DNA from: Bacillota bacterium
Lineage (GTDB): Bacteria; Bacillota; Clostridia; Christensenellales; CAG-138
Reading direction: 5' to 3'
Length of the DNA stretch: 64,000 nt
Assembly (NCBI GenBank): GCA_023400985.1
Contig: JAEXEN010000027.1
Coordinates: forward strand, 186,001-250,000
The position numbers and the translations under genes are program-made. Below are positions 33,073-41,397 of this stretch, piece by piece (position 1 is the first letter of the stretch; the number at the start of each line of letters is the position of its first letter). The notes beneath the pieces are model-generated. The model searched no databases and was not told the DNA's origin. It saw nothing but the letters and a program-made list of their open reading frames with translations.

Positions 33073-34164
33073 TCAATTTCCCAGATACCCAATATACTTT
33101 TCGCACATGCGCTTCAGATTCTTTTCAAGCTTATCGTTAAACGCCTGTTCGCGGTGGCTCGGCTCGAATTCTGAAAGACCGCCGCTGCAGCGATAGACGA
33201 TATAGCGCCCGCTGTAAAAGTACGAATAATCGACGCCGTCCAACACAGCCTTTTGTGCGTTTGCAATCTCCGCAAACTTCTTTTTTGCGGCCGCTTCGTC
33301 CGGATAGATCATGATCGATATCGAGCCCGTATAGGGCTTTTTCCATGTGACGGATACGAAAGAATCACAATCGAACCGTACGTCGCCGCGCCCGGTGTAT
33401 CCGTCATGGGTCGTGACGGCATATATGCCCACTACGTGCGGGTTCTTCACGCCCGAGGCGCGCAGCGCCTCCACGGCAAAGTGGCTGTAATAGCAGTCCG
33501 CTTCGGTTTTTACAAGATATTTCGCATATACATAGCCCGTTTGAGTTCCGACGCGCACCAGCGCCCATTTGCCGCTTTTGCGTATGTATGACACGCGCTC
33601 GCCAGGGAGAAGCTCGCGGATGAGAGCGTGCTTTGCGGAGGGACCGGTGCGGAGGTTGACGGGTTCCTTTGCGTAAAGAAAAGTATCCTCCACGAGGAAC
33701 TCCGCCGCGAGGCAGACCGTCTCGTTTGTCCGCACGGCCGTCATAGGCAGTACGACGCGGTATTTTCCCGGTTCGATTTGGCCGAAGCCGCTGTAAACGC
33801 CCCCATCGTCGGTAACGATAAGGGTATCTTTCAGGCTGCTTTTTGCGAATAGCGTGAAGCCGACGGCGGGGAACTCGACGTTTCTTAAAAGGGTGCACCA
33901 TTGCCCGTCCGCGTATTTTTCCAAGTAGTATTTCGCGCCGTACTCGTAATCGCAGCGGGTCTTGTTGCGAAGGGTAAGCGTAAGGGAGAGCGCGTAGGGG
34001 GAATAGCTTTTTTGATCTGCCTTGAGCGAAAGTCCTTCCACGCCGTTCACATTTTGAAAAGCGCTTGCCTGAAGCGAAGCGCCGTTCGCGGCGTAGGCGC
34101 TCAAGGGCGCGGCAAGCATCAGGAGAACAAGGAAAAAGGCGATCGGCTTTCTGACGATTTTCAT
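33073..34164 (-). CDS. Secreted SH3-domain protein
   Basis: 363 residues from the ATG at 34164, with a signal peptide (MKIVRKPIAFFLVLLMLAAP, cleaved after SAYA). A beta-rich Ig-like domain (about 30-150, LSLTLTLRNKTRCDYEYGAK) is followed by one bacterial SH3 domain (about 160-215, VNLRTGPSAKHALIRELLPG, YVYAKYLVKT) and a C-terminal domain (about 220-360) I do not recognise. AAGGAGGAG lies just upstream, inside the end of the previous gene. It is the last gene of a sigma factor-SH3-SH3 operon, so a wall-sensing or wall-repair product is likely. Confidence 0.8.
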   Translation of the reverse strand: MKIVRKPIAFFLVLLMLAAPLSAYAANGASLQASAFQNVNGVEGLSLKADQKSYSPYALSLTLTLRNKTRCDYEYGAKYYLEKYADGQWCTLLRNVEFPAVGFTLFAKSSLKDTLIVTDDGGVYSGFGQIEPGKYRVVLPMTAVRTNETVCLAAEFLVEDTFLYAKEPVNLRTGPSAKHALIRELLPGERVSYIRKSGKWALVRVGTQTGYVYAKYLVKTEADCYYSHFAVEALRASGVKNPHVVGIYAVTTHDGYTGRGDVRFDCDSFVSVTWKKPYTGSISIMIYPDEAAAKKKFAEIANAQKAVLDGVDYSYFYSGRYIVYRCSGGLSEFEPSHREQAFNDKLEKNLKRMCEKYIGYLGN

Positions 34165-34165
34165 T

Positions 34166-35059
34166 TTATGAATCTCCTCCTTCATGCAAGTATTTTGAAA
34201 ACACATAGGCGATTTGCCCGTTCCAGGCGATCTGCGACCATTCGCCTATACTCCCCGTGCAAAGCACTTCCTCGCCCGCTTGCAGTTCGTTCAGCACGGC
34301 GGAAAAATCCCCGCTACTTGGCAATGCGCGTACGTTTACGGGCTCCGTGGCATATAGCTTGACGGGTTTATATTCGGGTAGTTCCTCCGGCGCGTCGAAC
34401 AAATAGGCGTTGAACGCATAGGCGATACCGCCATCCCAAGCGAGTATGGCCCAATTTCCGCAAATGCCCACCTTGGTGACGCATTGCCCGCTATAGAGCA
34501 TGCCGACTTCCGCATAAGCGGTATCGGGCCCTTCTCGCACGACGAGATCGCCAATCAAGGGAAACACGGCGTACGGCGCGATCGACTCGGGTTCCTTCGT
34601 TTTGCCATTAACGGCGTCGGGGTTTTTTACTTTCTTGGGCGAAGCGCCCGGGGCAAAGACGAGCACCCGTATGGGTTCAGTATTATCCACTTTGCCGAGG
34701 TCGACGTACTGGTTGGTATCCTCTATCCGCAAAAGCGCGCCGCTTTCGTTGGAACCGCCAAGGCTGCGCGTTACCCCATCTATGGTGACGCTGTTTTGGA
34801 ATGCGACGAAGGTCTTGCCGTTGACCTCCACCGTTTGTGTGAGTGAGGCGGCGACAGAGATCAAGAGAAGTACAAGGACAGTCAAAACGGCTGCAGCAAG
34901 ACGAAGGTGAGGAAGGGGATGCGCCTTTTTAATGGGGCGTGCATTTTGTGGCGTGGACGGAAGAATCGCATACAATATTTTCTCTAAACCGGCCTCTCGC
35001 GTTTCATCCTTTGCGGCTTCGCGAAGCAGTGCGTCGATATCGTAAGAATCTTTATTCAT
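34166..35059 (-). CDS. Membrane-anchored protein with two SH3 domains, probable anti-sigma factor
   Basis: 297 residues. A cytoplasmic acidic segment of about 50 residues (DIDALLREAAKDETREAG) leads to one membrane helix (about 51-72) and an outer part with two SH3 domains (about 165-215 and 230-290; LIGDLVVREGPDTAY, EPVNVRALPSSGDFSAVLNEL). Overlapping the sigma factor gene by 8 bases with a short inside and a long outside domain is the classic layout of a sigma/anti-sigma pair. SH3 domains usually bind peptidoglycan, suggesting wall status as the signal. No anti-sigma fold can be confirmed by sequence alone. Confidence 0.75.
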   Translation of the reverse strand: MNKDSYDIDALLREAAKDETREAGLEKILYAILPSTPQNARPIKKAHPLPHLRLAAAVLTVLVLLLISVAASLTQTVEVNGKTFVAFQNSVTIDGVTRSLGGSNESGALLRIEDTNQYVDLGKVDNTEPIRVLVFAPGASPKKVKNPDAVNGKTKEPESIAPYAVFPLIGDLVVREGPDTAYAEVGMLYSGQCVTKVGICGNWAILAWDGGIAYAFNAYLFDAPEELPEYKPVKLYATEPVNVRALPSSGDFSAVLNELQAGEEVLCTGSIGEWSQIAWNGQIAYVFSKYLHEGGDS

Positions 35060-35672
35060 AGCGGTTTACCTCGGCTTCAAGGGTCTCTTTTAAAAGCGTT
35101 CGCGCGCGGGAAAGGCGGCTCCGGTATGTACCTGTGGGAATTTTGAGAAGCTGCGCTGCCTCCGCAGTGGAAAGCTCCGCATAATAATGGAGCATCAGCG
35201 CTGTGCGGTAAAGCTCCGGAAGCGCATGCACGCTTTTTCGGACGAGGCCGACGAGTTCGCGTTCCTCCGCAAGCTCCTCCAAGAGCGGCGCGTCGCTCGG
35301 ATAATCCTCTTGCGTAAGCGCCTCGCCCCTTTTCTTGTCCTGCCGGAAGCGGTTGATGGATAGGCCGCGGCAGGTCTTAAAAATGTAGCTTCGCTGCTGC
35401 GCCCCGTCTAAGTTTTGGAGAATGCTCCAGCGCTCGCAGACCTTCAAAAACGTGGCTTGCGTAATATCAGCGGCGGTATGCTTGTTGTGCGTGATACCGT
35501 ATGCCGTCCAATACACCATCTGCGCATTGGCGGCATACACGCCCTCAAAGTTCAAACTCAATCTTAAGCACACCAAGCCTATCCGAACCCGCCGGAACCG
35601 CATGCTTTGGGCGGGTTCTGTGTTGTCGTCAGTCGGAATAGCCACCGCACGCAAGGCCATAGGCCTTGGCAT
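35052..35672 (-). CDS. Sigma-70 family (ECF-type) RNA polymerase sigma factor
   Basis: 206 residues as an open frame, but only about residue 38 onward looks native. Region 2 starts at YAANAQMVYWTAYGI (about 46-60) and includes DITQATFLKV; region 4 is HALPELYRTALMLHYYAEL and AAQLLKIPTGTYRSRLSRAR. The first ~37 codons are encoded by a repeat element (35564-35937) and resemble nothing. The ATG at 35672 has a GGAG six bases upstream inside the REP unit; TTG codons at 35561 and 35555, just beyond the element, are alternatives. The natural start and promoter were probably displaced by the insertion. Overlaps the anti-sigma-like gene downstream. Confidence 0.8.
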   Translation of the reverse strand: MPRPMALRAVAIPTDDNTEPAQSMRFRRVRIGLVCLRLSLNFEGVYAANAQMVYWTAYGITHNKHTAADITQATFLKVCERWSILQNLDGAQQRSYIFKTCRGLSINRFRQDKKRGEALTQEDYPSDAPLLEELAEERELVGLVRKSVHALPELYRTALMLHYYAELSTAEAAQLLKIPTGTYRSRLSRARTLLKETLEAEVNRYE

Positions 35673-35695
35673 AAAGGCTCCGGCTTCGCCGGACG
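35648..35695 (-). repeat. REP-like palindromic unit (copy D)
   Basis: Reverse-oriented copy: on the minus strand CGTCCGGCGAAGCCGGAGCC, TTTATGCC, AAGGCCTATGGCCTT and GCGTG. Its TTTATGCC supplies the ATG at 35672 used by the sigma-factor frame. Confidence 0.85.
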
Positions 35696-35805
35696 CTATG
35701 CCTTCCTCCTCCGCCTTAAACCCGCCTCAAAGCATGCAGTTCGGGTCCAATGGAGTCGGTCGTGCGCAACCGCTCTCAGAGCGCGGCGAGGATGCGAAAG
35801 CGTGG

Positions 35806-35853
35806 CGTCCGGCGAAGCCGGAGCCTTTATGCCGAGGCCTGTGGCCTCGCGTG
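35806..35853 (+). repeat. REP-like palindromic unit (copy E)
   Basis: Same unit as copy D in opposite orientation: CGTCCGGCGAAGCCGGAGCC, TTTATGCC, GAGGCCTGTGGCCTC, GCGTG. The changes in the second palindrome are compensatory (G-C pairs kept), which suggests selection on RNA or DNA pairing. Confidence 0.85.
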
Positions 35854-36022
35854 CGGGCCTACGGTGAGCGGCTTCAACAAAGCTATGAGGGCGGTTGCGC
35901 ACGGCCGACTGGGTTCGGATAGGCTTGGTGTGCTTAAAGCCCCCAACTATTACTATAACAGCACCAGCGCGCGTTTTGCTGCAAATTATGTGAAGAAAAA
36001 GTCAAGAACCGCTTTCGCATAG

Positions 36023-36051
36023 TTGACAAAAAGAATTGCATGTCCTATAAT
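36023..36051 (+). promoter_or_regulatory. Consensus sigma-A promoter of the lacI-rbsK operon
   Basis: TTGACA at 36023-36028 and TATAAT at 36046-36051, spacer 17 bp; start near 36058. It is the only strong promoter seen ahead of the eight-gene operon. Confidence 0.9.
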
Positions 36052-36060
36052 TAAACTCAA

Positions 36061-36072
36061 GAAACCGATTTC
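36061..36072 (+). promoter_or_regulatory. Candidate LacI-family operator
   Basis: GAAACCGATTTC is a near-palindrome with a central CG, the hallmark of LacI/RbsR-family operators, placed just after the expected transcription start, where a bound repressor would block the promoter. Confidence 0.65.
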
Positions 36073-36086
36073 ATGATGAGGTCGAT

Positions 36087-37103
36087 ATGGTCAATATCAA
36101 AGATGTGGCGAAACATGCGGGCGTATCCGCCGCTACCGTTTCAAGAGTTATCAATAACTCCGCGAATGTTGACGAGGCCAAACGCAAAGAAGTCATAAGG
36201 TCGATCGAAACGCTCAGTTACAGACCGAATGAGATCGCAAGGTCGCTGAGCAATAAAAAATCCTACAATTTAGGGCTGCTGTTGCCCAATATAACAAACC
36301 CATTCTTTAATCAGATTGCCGAAGAGGCAGAGAATACGGCAAGCAAATACGGATATAAGATCATACTGTGCAATACGCATGACGACCCAGATAGGGAACG
36401 GGAGTATATCGGCAATTTGATATTCAGCCAGTGCGACGGGTTCATCGTTATCAGCGACAGCGATATATTGGATGAATTCGTACAGCATTACGATGTTCCG
36501 GCGGTGGCGTTGGACCGGTATAAAACGTACGATCAGATCAAAACGCTGAAGTATCCCATCGTGACGACGGATAACTACGCGGGAGGAAGGCTGGCAGCCG
36601 AGCATCTGCTCAAATGCGGCTGCACGCATCTTGCGCATATCGGAAGGCCCGAAGGGTCGAGGCTGGCCGAGCTTCGCGCCAGAGGATTTGCGGATGTTTT
36701 GAAGGAAAACGGCTTGGATTTCTTTAATGTAACCTGCCCTTTTTCCTACAGCCGGGGCTTAGATGCGGCGGAAAGGCTTTTGAAAGCCTATCCGGGTGTA
36801 GACGGTATCTTTGCGGGGAATGATATGATTGCGTTTGCGGTCATATCGGTGGCGTTCAATAAGGGGATACGGATACCGGAACAGGTACAGTTGGTTGGTT
36901 TCGATAATGTGCTGTTCAGCAAGCTTGTGACGCCGGCGCTGACGACCGTCAGCCAGTCCATCGGCCTTCTTGGCATCCGTGCGACCGAGCTGCTGATCAA
37001 AAAGATAAACGGCGAGGAAGTGCCCAATCGGGTGATAACTTTCCCGTCCGAACTCATCGAGCGCAGCACGACGAGAGAAACGATTTCGAAGACTTCCGTC
37101 TAA
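36087..37103 (+). CDS. LacI/RbsR family transcriptional repressor
   Basis: 338 residues. The helix-turn-helix and hinge VNIKDVAKHAGVSAATVSRVINNSANVDE and ARSLSNKKS are standard LacI, followed by a periplasmic-binding-protein-like sugar sensor (LLLPNITNPFFNQIAEEAEN, GIFAGNDMIAFAVI, VGFDNVLFSKLVTPALTTV). It is the first gene of the operon with ribokinase and is most like RbsR regulators of ribose or related sugars. GATGAGG lies upstream of the ATG; an operator overlaps its own start site, so it likely represses the whole operon. Base composition is a little lower in GC than neighbours. Confidence 0.93.
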   Translation: MVNIKDVAKHAGVSAATVSRVINNSANVDEAKRKEVIRSIETLSYRPNEIARSLSNKKSYNLGLLLPNITNPFFNQIAEEAENTASKYGYKIILCNTHDDPDREREYIGNLIFSQCDGFIVISDSDILDEFVQHYDVPAVALDRYKTYDQIKTLKYPIVTTDNYAGGRLAAEHLLKCGCTHLAHIGRPEGSRLAELRARGFADVLKENGLDFFNVTCPFSYSRGLDAAERLLKAYPGVDGIFAGNDMIAFAVISVAFNKGIRIPEQVQLVGFDNVLFSKLVTPALTTVSQSIGLLGIRATELLIKKINGEEVPNRVITFPSELIERSTTRETISKTSV

Positions 37104-37161
37104 ATGATCCGGCTCGGGAATGGGCATTCGAGGATAGATAAGAAAAATTTCAGAGGTATAT

Positions 37162-38058
37162 ATGTCGAAAATTTCAGTCGTAGGCAGCATCAATATGGAT
37201 CTGGTGGCGGTATCCGACGTCATGCCTCAAAAGGGCCGGACGGTGGTGGGAAGGGATTTCCGTATCATTCCGGGCGGTAAAGGCGCGAATCAGGCCGTTG
37301 CGATAGCGAAACTGGGCGGGAACGTCGATCTGTTCGGCTGCGTGGGAAACGACGGCTTCGGGGAGATGGCGCGAGCGAATCTAAGGGAAGGCGGCGTTTT
37401 TTTGAACCACGTGAAACCGATTTCAAATGTGCCGACGGGCGTAGCGCTCATCCATGTTGCGGAAAACGACAATGCGATCACCGTCGTTGCCGGCGCCAAC
37501 AGCTGCGTCGACGTGGATTATATCGACTCTGTCAGCGAAGAGATACTAAAAAGCGATATCGTCCTTTTGCAGCATGAGATTCCGTTTGCGGCCGTGGAGC
37601 ATGTGATCCGCCTTTGCTGGGAAGCCAATGTGCCGGTCGTGCTGAACCCGGCGCCGGCGATGCCGGTATCCGATGCGTTGATCGGCATGGTCCGATACAT
37701 CATACCAAATGAGCACGAGATCGGCACCGTTATGCGGTCTGACAAAAGCTATGATAAATTGCTGGCGCGTTACCCGAACAAGCTCATCATGACATGGGGA
37801 GAAAAGGGCGTCGTTTATCATAACGGCATTTTGGAGGTGCATGTGCCCGCGATCCACGCGGAGGTAAAGGATACGACGGGCGCCGGCGATACTTTTTGCG
37901 GTGCGTTCGTCAAAGCGATCTGCGACGGCGCGGATATGAAAGAGGCGATCGTTTTCGGGCAATACGCCGGCGGGCTGTCGGTAGAAAAATTCGGCGCGCA
38001 AGCCGGAATGCCCACCACGGACGCAATAAAAAAACGAATGGAGATGGAAAAAAGATGA
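37162..38058 (+). CDS. rbsK: Ribokinase (PfkB family)
   Basis: 298 residues. N-terminal VVGSINMDLVAVSDVMPQKG and GGKGANQAVAIAKLGGNV, and the C-terminal PfkB signature DTTGAGDTFCGAFVKAICDG with the catalytic Asp, fit ribokinase (D-ribose + ATP to ribose-5-phosphate). GAGG precedes the ATG. The stop overlaps the next ATG by four bases (ATGA). Adjacent RbsD and the LacI regulator support a pentose or ribose-containing substrate, though other PfkB sugars cannot be excluded. Confidence 0.92.
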   Translation: MSKISVVGSINMDLVAVSDVMPQKGRTVVGRDFRIIPGGKGANQAVAIAKLGGNVDLFGCVGNDGFGEMARANLREGGVFLNHVKPISNVPTGVALIHVAENDNAITVVAGANSCVDVDYIDSVSEEILKSDIVLLQHEIPFAAVEHVIRLCWEANVPVVLNPAPAMPVSDALIGMVRYIIPNEHEIGTVMRSDKSYDKLLARYPNKLIMTWGEKGVVYHNGILEVHVPAIHAEVKDTTGAGDTFCGAFVKAICDGADMKEAIVFGQYAGGLSVEKFGAQAGMPTTDAIKKRMEMEKR

Positions 38059-38456
38059 AGATCCAAGGCATATTGAACGGCGATATTTCGGCGATCCTCA
38101 GTTATATGCGCCATACGGATACGATAACCGTAGGCGATTGCGGTCTGCCCGTTCCGGCAGGCGTCGAGTGCGTCGATCTGGCGGTGCGGTTTGGGTTACC
38201 GGGCCTGATGGACGTTTTAAGAGAAATGAAAAGGGACATGAAAGTTGAAAAGGTCATCCTCGCGGAGGAGATCAAAACGCAAAATCCGGATATGGACCAA
38301 ATGATCTCGGAGCTTTTCAGCGACTGCGAGCCGGTCTATATACCGCATGCACAATTTAAAAAGCAGACCGCGGATTCTAAAGCCGTGATCCGTACGGGAG
38401 AGGCGACGGCATATGCAAATGTCATCCTTCAATCGGCGTGCATATTCGGCGAATGA
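38055..38456 (+). CDS. rbsD: RbsD-type D-ribose pyranase
   Basis: 133 residues from the ATG at 38055, overlapping the rbsK stop. Recognisable RbsD/FucU features are GDISAILSYMRHTDTITVGD, GLPVPAGVECVDLAVRFGLP and the C-terminal GEATAYANVILQSACIF. The enzyme interconverts pyranose and furanose forms of ribose so that ribokinase can use it. Its presence argues that free ribose (or a closely related sugar) is made inside the cell. Confidence 0.92.
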   Translation: MKIQGILNGDISAILSYMRHTDTITVGDCGLPVPAGVECVDLAVRFGLPGLMDVLREMKRDMKVEKVILAEEIKTQNPDMDQMISELFSDCEPVYIPHAQFKKQTADSKAVIRTGEATAYANVILQSACIFGE

Positions 38457-38521
38457 CTTTACGGCTGCCAAACCTGTCCAAGCCTTGGGAAAGGCTAAAA
38501 AAACAAGGAGGAACCAAATTC

Positions 38522-39649
38522 ATGAAGAAACTGTGGACTCTGATCTTGGCTGTTTTTGTTTGCGTGGCCATGCTAACATCGGCATGTTCAAACGGCAATA
38601 ACGGTGCGCCGGGGGAAAGCCCGGCTGTTTCCCCAACTGCCGGCGGCTCCGCTGTGACGGACGACTTTTCGGGGAAAACGCTGACGGTGGCCAACTGGAA
38701 GGGCTACGGCTCGGACGCGGATTACGGTGAGCTGGCTTTTGAGCAGAAATATAACTGTAACGTCGAGCACGTATACTTCACCTCGCTTGAAGAAATGATG
38801 ACGATGCTGAAGACGGGCGGTCTTGGCACCATCGACGTTTGCCTGCCCAATTCCCAGTACATCAAACCCTTGCGCGATCAAAACCTGATCCAGCCGATCG
38901 ACATATCCAAGGTATCAACGTACGCAAACCTTATGGAGTCGCTCACGTCGTTCGCAGATGCGAACGGGGAGAACGGCGAAGTCTATGCGGTGCCATGGAC
39001 GTGGGGAACCACTTCCCTGGGGTACAATACCGATGTGATCCCCGAAACAATCACTTCCTTGTCCGCTCTGTGGGATTCGAAGTATGCTGGGAAAGTCGCT
39101 TTGTTCGACGATTACAACACGGAGATCATGATGGCGGCAATGTATCTCGGCGAGGACCCCTACAATCCAGATCTGGAAAAGGTAAAGGCGGCGCTATTGG
39201 AGATCAAGGCCAACACAAAGACCTACTGGGCCTCCTATGATGACTTTATAAAGCCTTATACGTCCGGCGAGATCGTCATAGGCAACATGTGGACAGGCAT
39301 CGCAAGCCAGCTCAAGAGCGCGGGCCAGCCCGTGGCGTACGTCTATCCCGAAGAAGGTACGGTCGGCTGGACGGATTTCTGGGCCATCGCCAAGGATGCG
39401 CCGAACTATGATCTGGCGTGCAAATGGGTTGAGTTCATGACGGATATCGAATTCCAGACGGCGTTTGCAACGGACGTGAACGCGCATTGCCCCGTGAACG
39501 AAACAGTGCTGAACGGGTTGACGGACGAGCAGAAGCAGATCCTTTGGATCTATCCCGAAGCTCCGACAAACATCGTGCTACAAGCCTATCAGGATGATGC
39601 AAGCCGCCAGGCGTGGCTGGATCTTTGGAACGAGGTCAAAGCAGGCTAA
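38522..39649 (+). CDS. ABC transporter substrate-binding lipoprotein, polyamine (PotD) family
   Basis: 375 residues from the ATG at 38522, with AAGGAGG at 38505-38511. Lipoprotein signal with lipobox LTSAC (Cys near 20). The mature part begins GKTLTVANWKGYGSDADYGE and has EQKYNCNVEHVYFTSLEEMMTML, VPWTWGTTSLGYNTD and AGQPVAYVYPEEGTVGWTDFW, the type F solute-binding fold of PotD/spermidine-putrescine proteins. The PotD fold is also used for many other ligands, so the substrate is not fixed; neighbours suggest a ribose-containing glycoside. Confidence 0.9.
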   Translation: MKKLWTLILAVFVCVAMLTSACSNGNNGAPGESPAVSPTAGGSAVTDDFSGKTLTVANWKGYGSDADYGELAFEQKYNCNVEHVYFTSLEEMMTMLKTGGLGTIDVCLPNSQYIKPLRDQNLIQPIDISKVSTYANLMESLTSFADANGENGEVYAVPWTWGTTSLGYNTDVIPETITSLSALWDSKYAGKVALFDDYNTEIMMAAMYLGEDPYNPDLEKVKAALLEIKANTKTYWASYDDFIKPYTSGEIVIGNMWTGIASQLKSAGQPVAYVYPEEGTVGWTDFWAIAKDAPNYDLACKWVEFMTDIEFQTAFATDVNAHCPVNETVLNGLTDEQKQILWIYPEAPTNIVLQAYQDDASRQAWLDLWNEVKAG

Positions 39650-39699
39650 AGAGAAGGCCCAATCGAGAAAAATCCGGTTTATATTAGGAGGGGAAAGCA

Positions 39700-40584
39700 A
39701 TGGGCCCAAATGAATCCAAAAAAAAGTTCGAAAAAGGGGGCTTGCTTGCGGTCCCCTCCTCCCTTCTCTTTTTGTGCTTGTCGGTGGTTCCGCTTTGCAT
39801 GCTGATCCTATTCAGCTTTATATCGGGTAACATCAACACGGACGGTTCCGTCGACGCTTATACGCTCGGAAACTTTCAAAAGATATTTGCCGGCGCCACC
39901 TTCTCGAATCTGATGATCAAATCCGTTCTGATGGGCCTGTTGGTGACGTTTCTTTGCATTCTCCTCGCTTACCCGGTCGCGTGGGGGATCGCAAAGGTGG
40001 CAAAACCGAAAAACCGCAATTTGCTGGCGATGCTGGTGATCATCCCGTTTTTCACAAGCCAGCTGCTTTTGATCTACTCCATGATGGTCATCCTGCAGTC
40101 GCGGGGCATCATCATGACCTTCTTGGGGGCCATCGGCGCGGCCGATCCGTCCACTTCCATTTTGTATTCGAACACGGCGGTGATCATCGTGCTCGTATAT
40201 GAATATCTGCCGTACATGATCTTAAGCCTGTACTCCTCTTTGGAGGGGATCGACGATAATCTTATCCACGCTTCGATGTCTTTGGGTGCGGGCAAGCTCA
40301 AAACATTTGCCAATATCGTATTTCCCATGAGCATTCCGGGGTTATTGTCGGGCATACTGCTTGTGCTTGTGCCGGTCACCGGAAGCTTCGTGGAGCCGAC
40401 CTTGGTTGGCGGCCCTAACGGTATGATGGTAGGGTCGCTGATCAATTCCCAATTTTCTACCGTATTGAATATGGGTTATGGCGCGGCGCTGTCCTTCGTG
40501 TTCCTGATCGTCGTCAGCGTCATCATGGCCGTCATCAGGCTTTTTATCAACCGCACGAACCGCTCGATAGGAGGAACGATATGA
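39700..40584 (+). CDS. ABC transporter permease, PotB type
   Basis: 294 residues with six membrane segments. The cytoplasmic EAA-like motif is YSSLEGIDDNLIHASMSLGAG (about residues 180-200). GGAGGGG precedes the ATG. It pairs with the next gene (PotC type) as the two transmembrane subunits of the importer; the stop overlaps the next ATG by four bases. Confidence 0.92.
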   Translation: MGPNESKKKFEKGGLLAVPSSLLFLCLSVVPLCMLILFSFISGNINTDGSVDAYTLGNFQKIFAGATFSNLMIKSVLMGLLVTFLCILLAYPVAWGIAKVAKPKNRNLLAMLVIIPFFTSQLLLIYSMMVILQSRGIIMTFLGAIGAADPSTSILYSNTAVIIVLVYEYLPYMILSLYSSLEGIDDNLIHASMSLGAGKLKTFANIVFPMSIPGLLSGILLVLVPVTGSFVEPTLVGGPNGMMVGSLINSQFSTVLNMGYGAALSFVFLIVVSVIMAVIRLFINRTNRSIGGTI

Positions 40585-41372
40585 GCCGCAGATTCAACAG
40601 AGGGATCAAAATATGGATGATCGTTGTTTTTTGTATCATATTCCTTCCGATTGTCGTTATCATATTTGAATCGTTCAATGCGACGGACTACGGCATGCTG
40701 CCTTTCCGGTTCACATTCGAATGGTACGTATACCTGTTTACAAAAAGCGAATTGTTCCCGGCCACGTTTTTATCGCTGGAATTGGCTCTGTCCGTATGCG
40801 CGAGCGTGATCGTGCTTGGGACGATGGCCGCGCTGGGCCTCCAATACCTCCCGAAAAAAATCGCCGCATGGTTCAACATGGCGGCGCAGCTCCCCATTAC
40901 GATCCCGTGGCTGGTGCAGGCGATATCGATCTTGCTGCTTTTAAACTTCACGGGGCTTGGCCGGTCCTTCGTCGGCATGTTTTTCGGGAATCTGGTCGTC
41001 GTGCTGCCGTATGTTATCATGATGGTAGGGGGGAGGTTTGCCGATGCCGACAGGACGCCTGAGGACGCCGCGCGCATGCTTGGCGCCCGCCCGCTGCGCG
41101 TTTTTGCGGACGTGACGCTGCCGATGATCCTGCCGGGCGTCGTTTCCGGCGGACTTATGTCGTTCATGGTATGCTTCAACGCGTTTTCCATGCAATATTT
41201 TCTGGCGCCGTTTGGGGTCAGAACGCTGCCAATGGAGATATTTACGCTCGTTCGGGTAGGCTATAAACCCGATCTGAACGCATTGGCAACGCTGCTCATC
41301 CTAATCACACTGATCATTGTTCTATTACTGAATAAGCTCGGCTATTCGGCGAAGAAAACGTTTGGCGCCTAA
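40581..41372 (+). CDS. ABC transporter permease, PotC type
   Basis: 263 residues, six membrane segments. It carries the EAA loop as DADRTPEDAARMLGARPLRV near 155-175. Overlaps the upstream permease by 4 bases (ATGA). GGAGGA at 40570-40575 is the ribosome site. Second transmembrane subunit of the same importer. Confidence 0.92.
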   Translation: MSRRFNRGIKIWMIVVFCIIFLPIVVIIFESFNATDYGMLPFRFTFEWYVYLFTKSELFPATFLSLELALSVCASVIVLGTMAALGLQYLPKKIAAWFNMAAQLPITIPWLVQAISILLLLNFTGLGRSFVGMFFGNLVVVLPYVIMMVGGRFADADRTPEDAARMLGARPLRVFADVTLPMILPGVVSGGLMSFMVCFNAFSMQYFLAPFGVRTLPMEIFTLVRVGYKPDLNALATLLILITLIIVLLLNKLGYSAKKTFGA

Positions 41373-41397
41373 AGTAGCTTAAGGAGGTCGGCTGATC

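Larger units (their letters stand above)
35564..35937. mobile_element. 374-bp MITE-like element with nested inverted repeats and REP units
   Basis: 27-bp perfect terminal inverted repeats (TTAAGCACACCAAGCCTATC... at 35564-35590 and the reverse complement at 35911-35937). TTAA at each tip could be a target-site duplication. Inside are two further hairpins: 35597-35617 with 35719-35740, and 35754-35778 with 35886-35910 (23 of 25 positions match). Each encloses one REP-like unit, at 35648-35695 (reverse) and 35806-35853 (forward). No transposase frame exists, so it is non-autonomous. It covers the 5' end of the sigma-factor gene. Confidence 0.85.
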
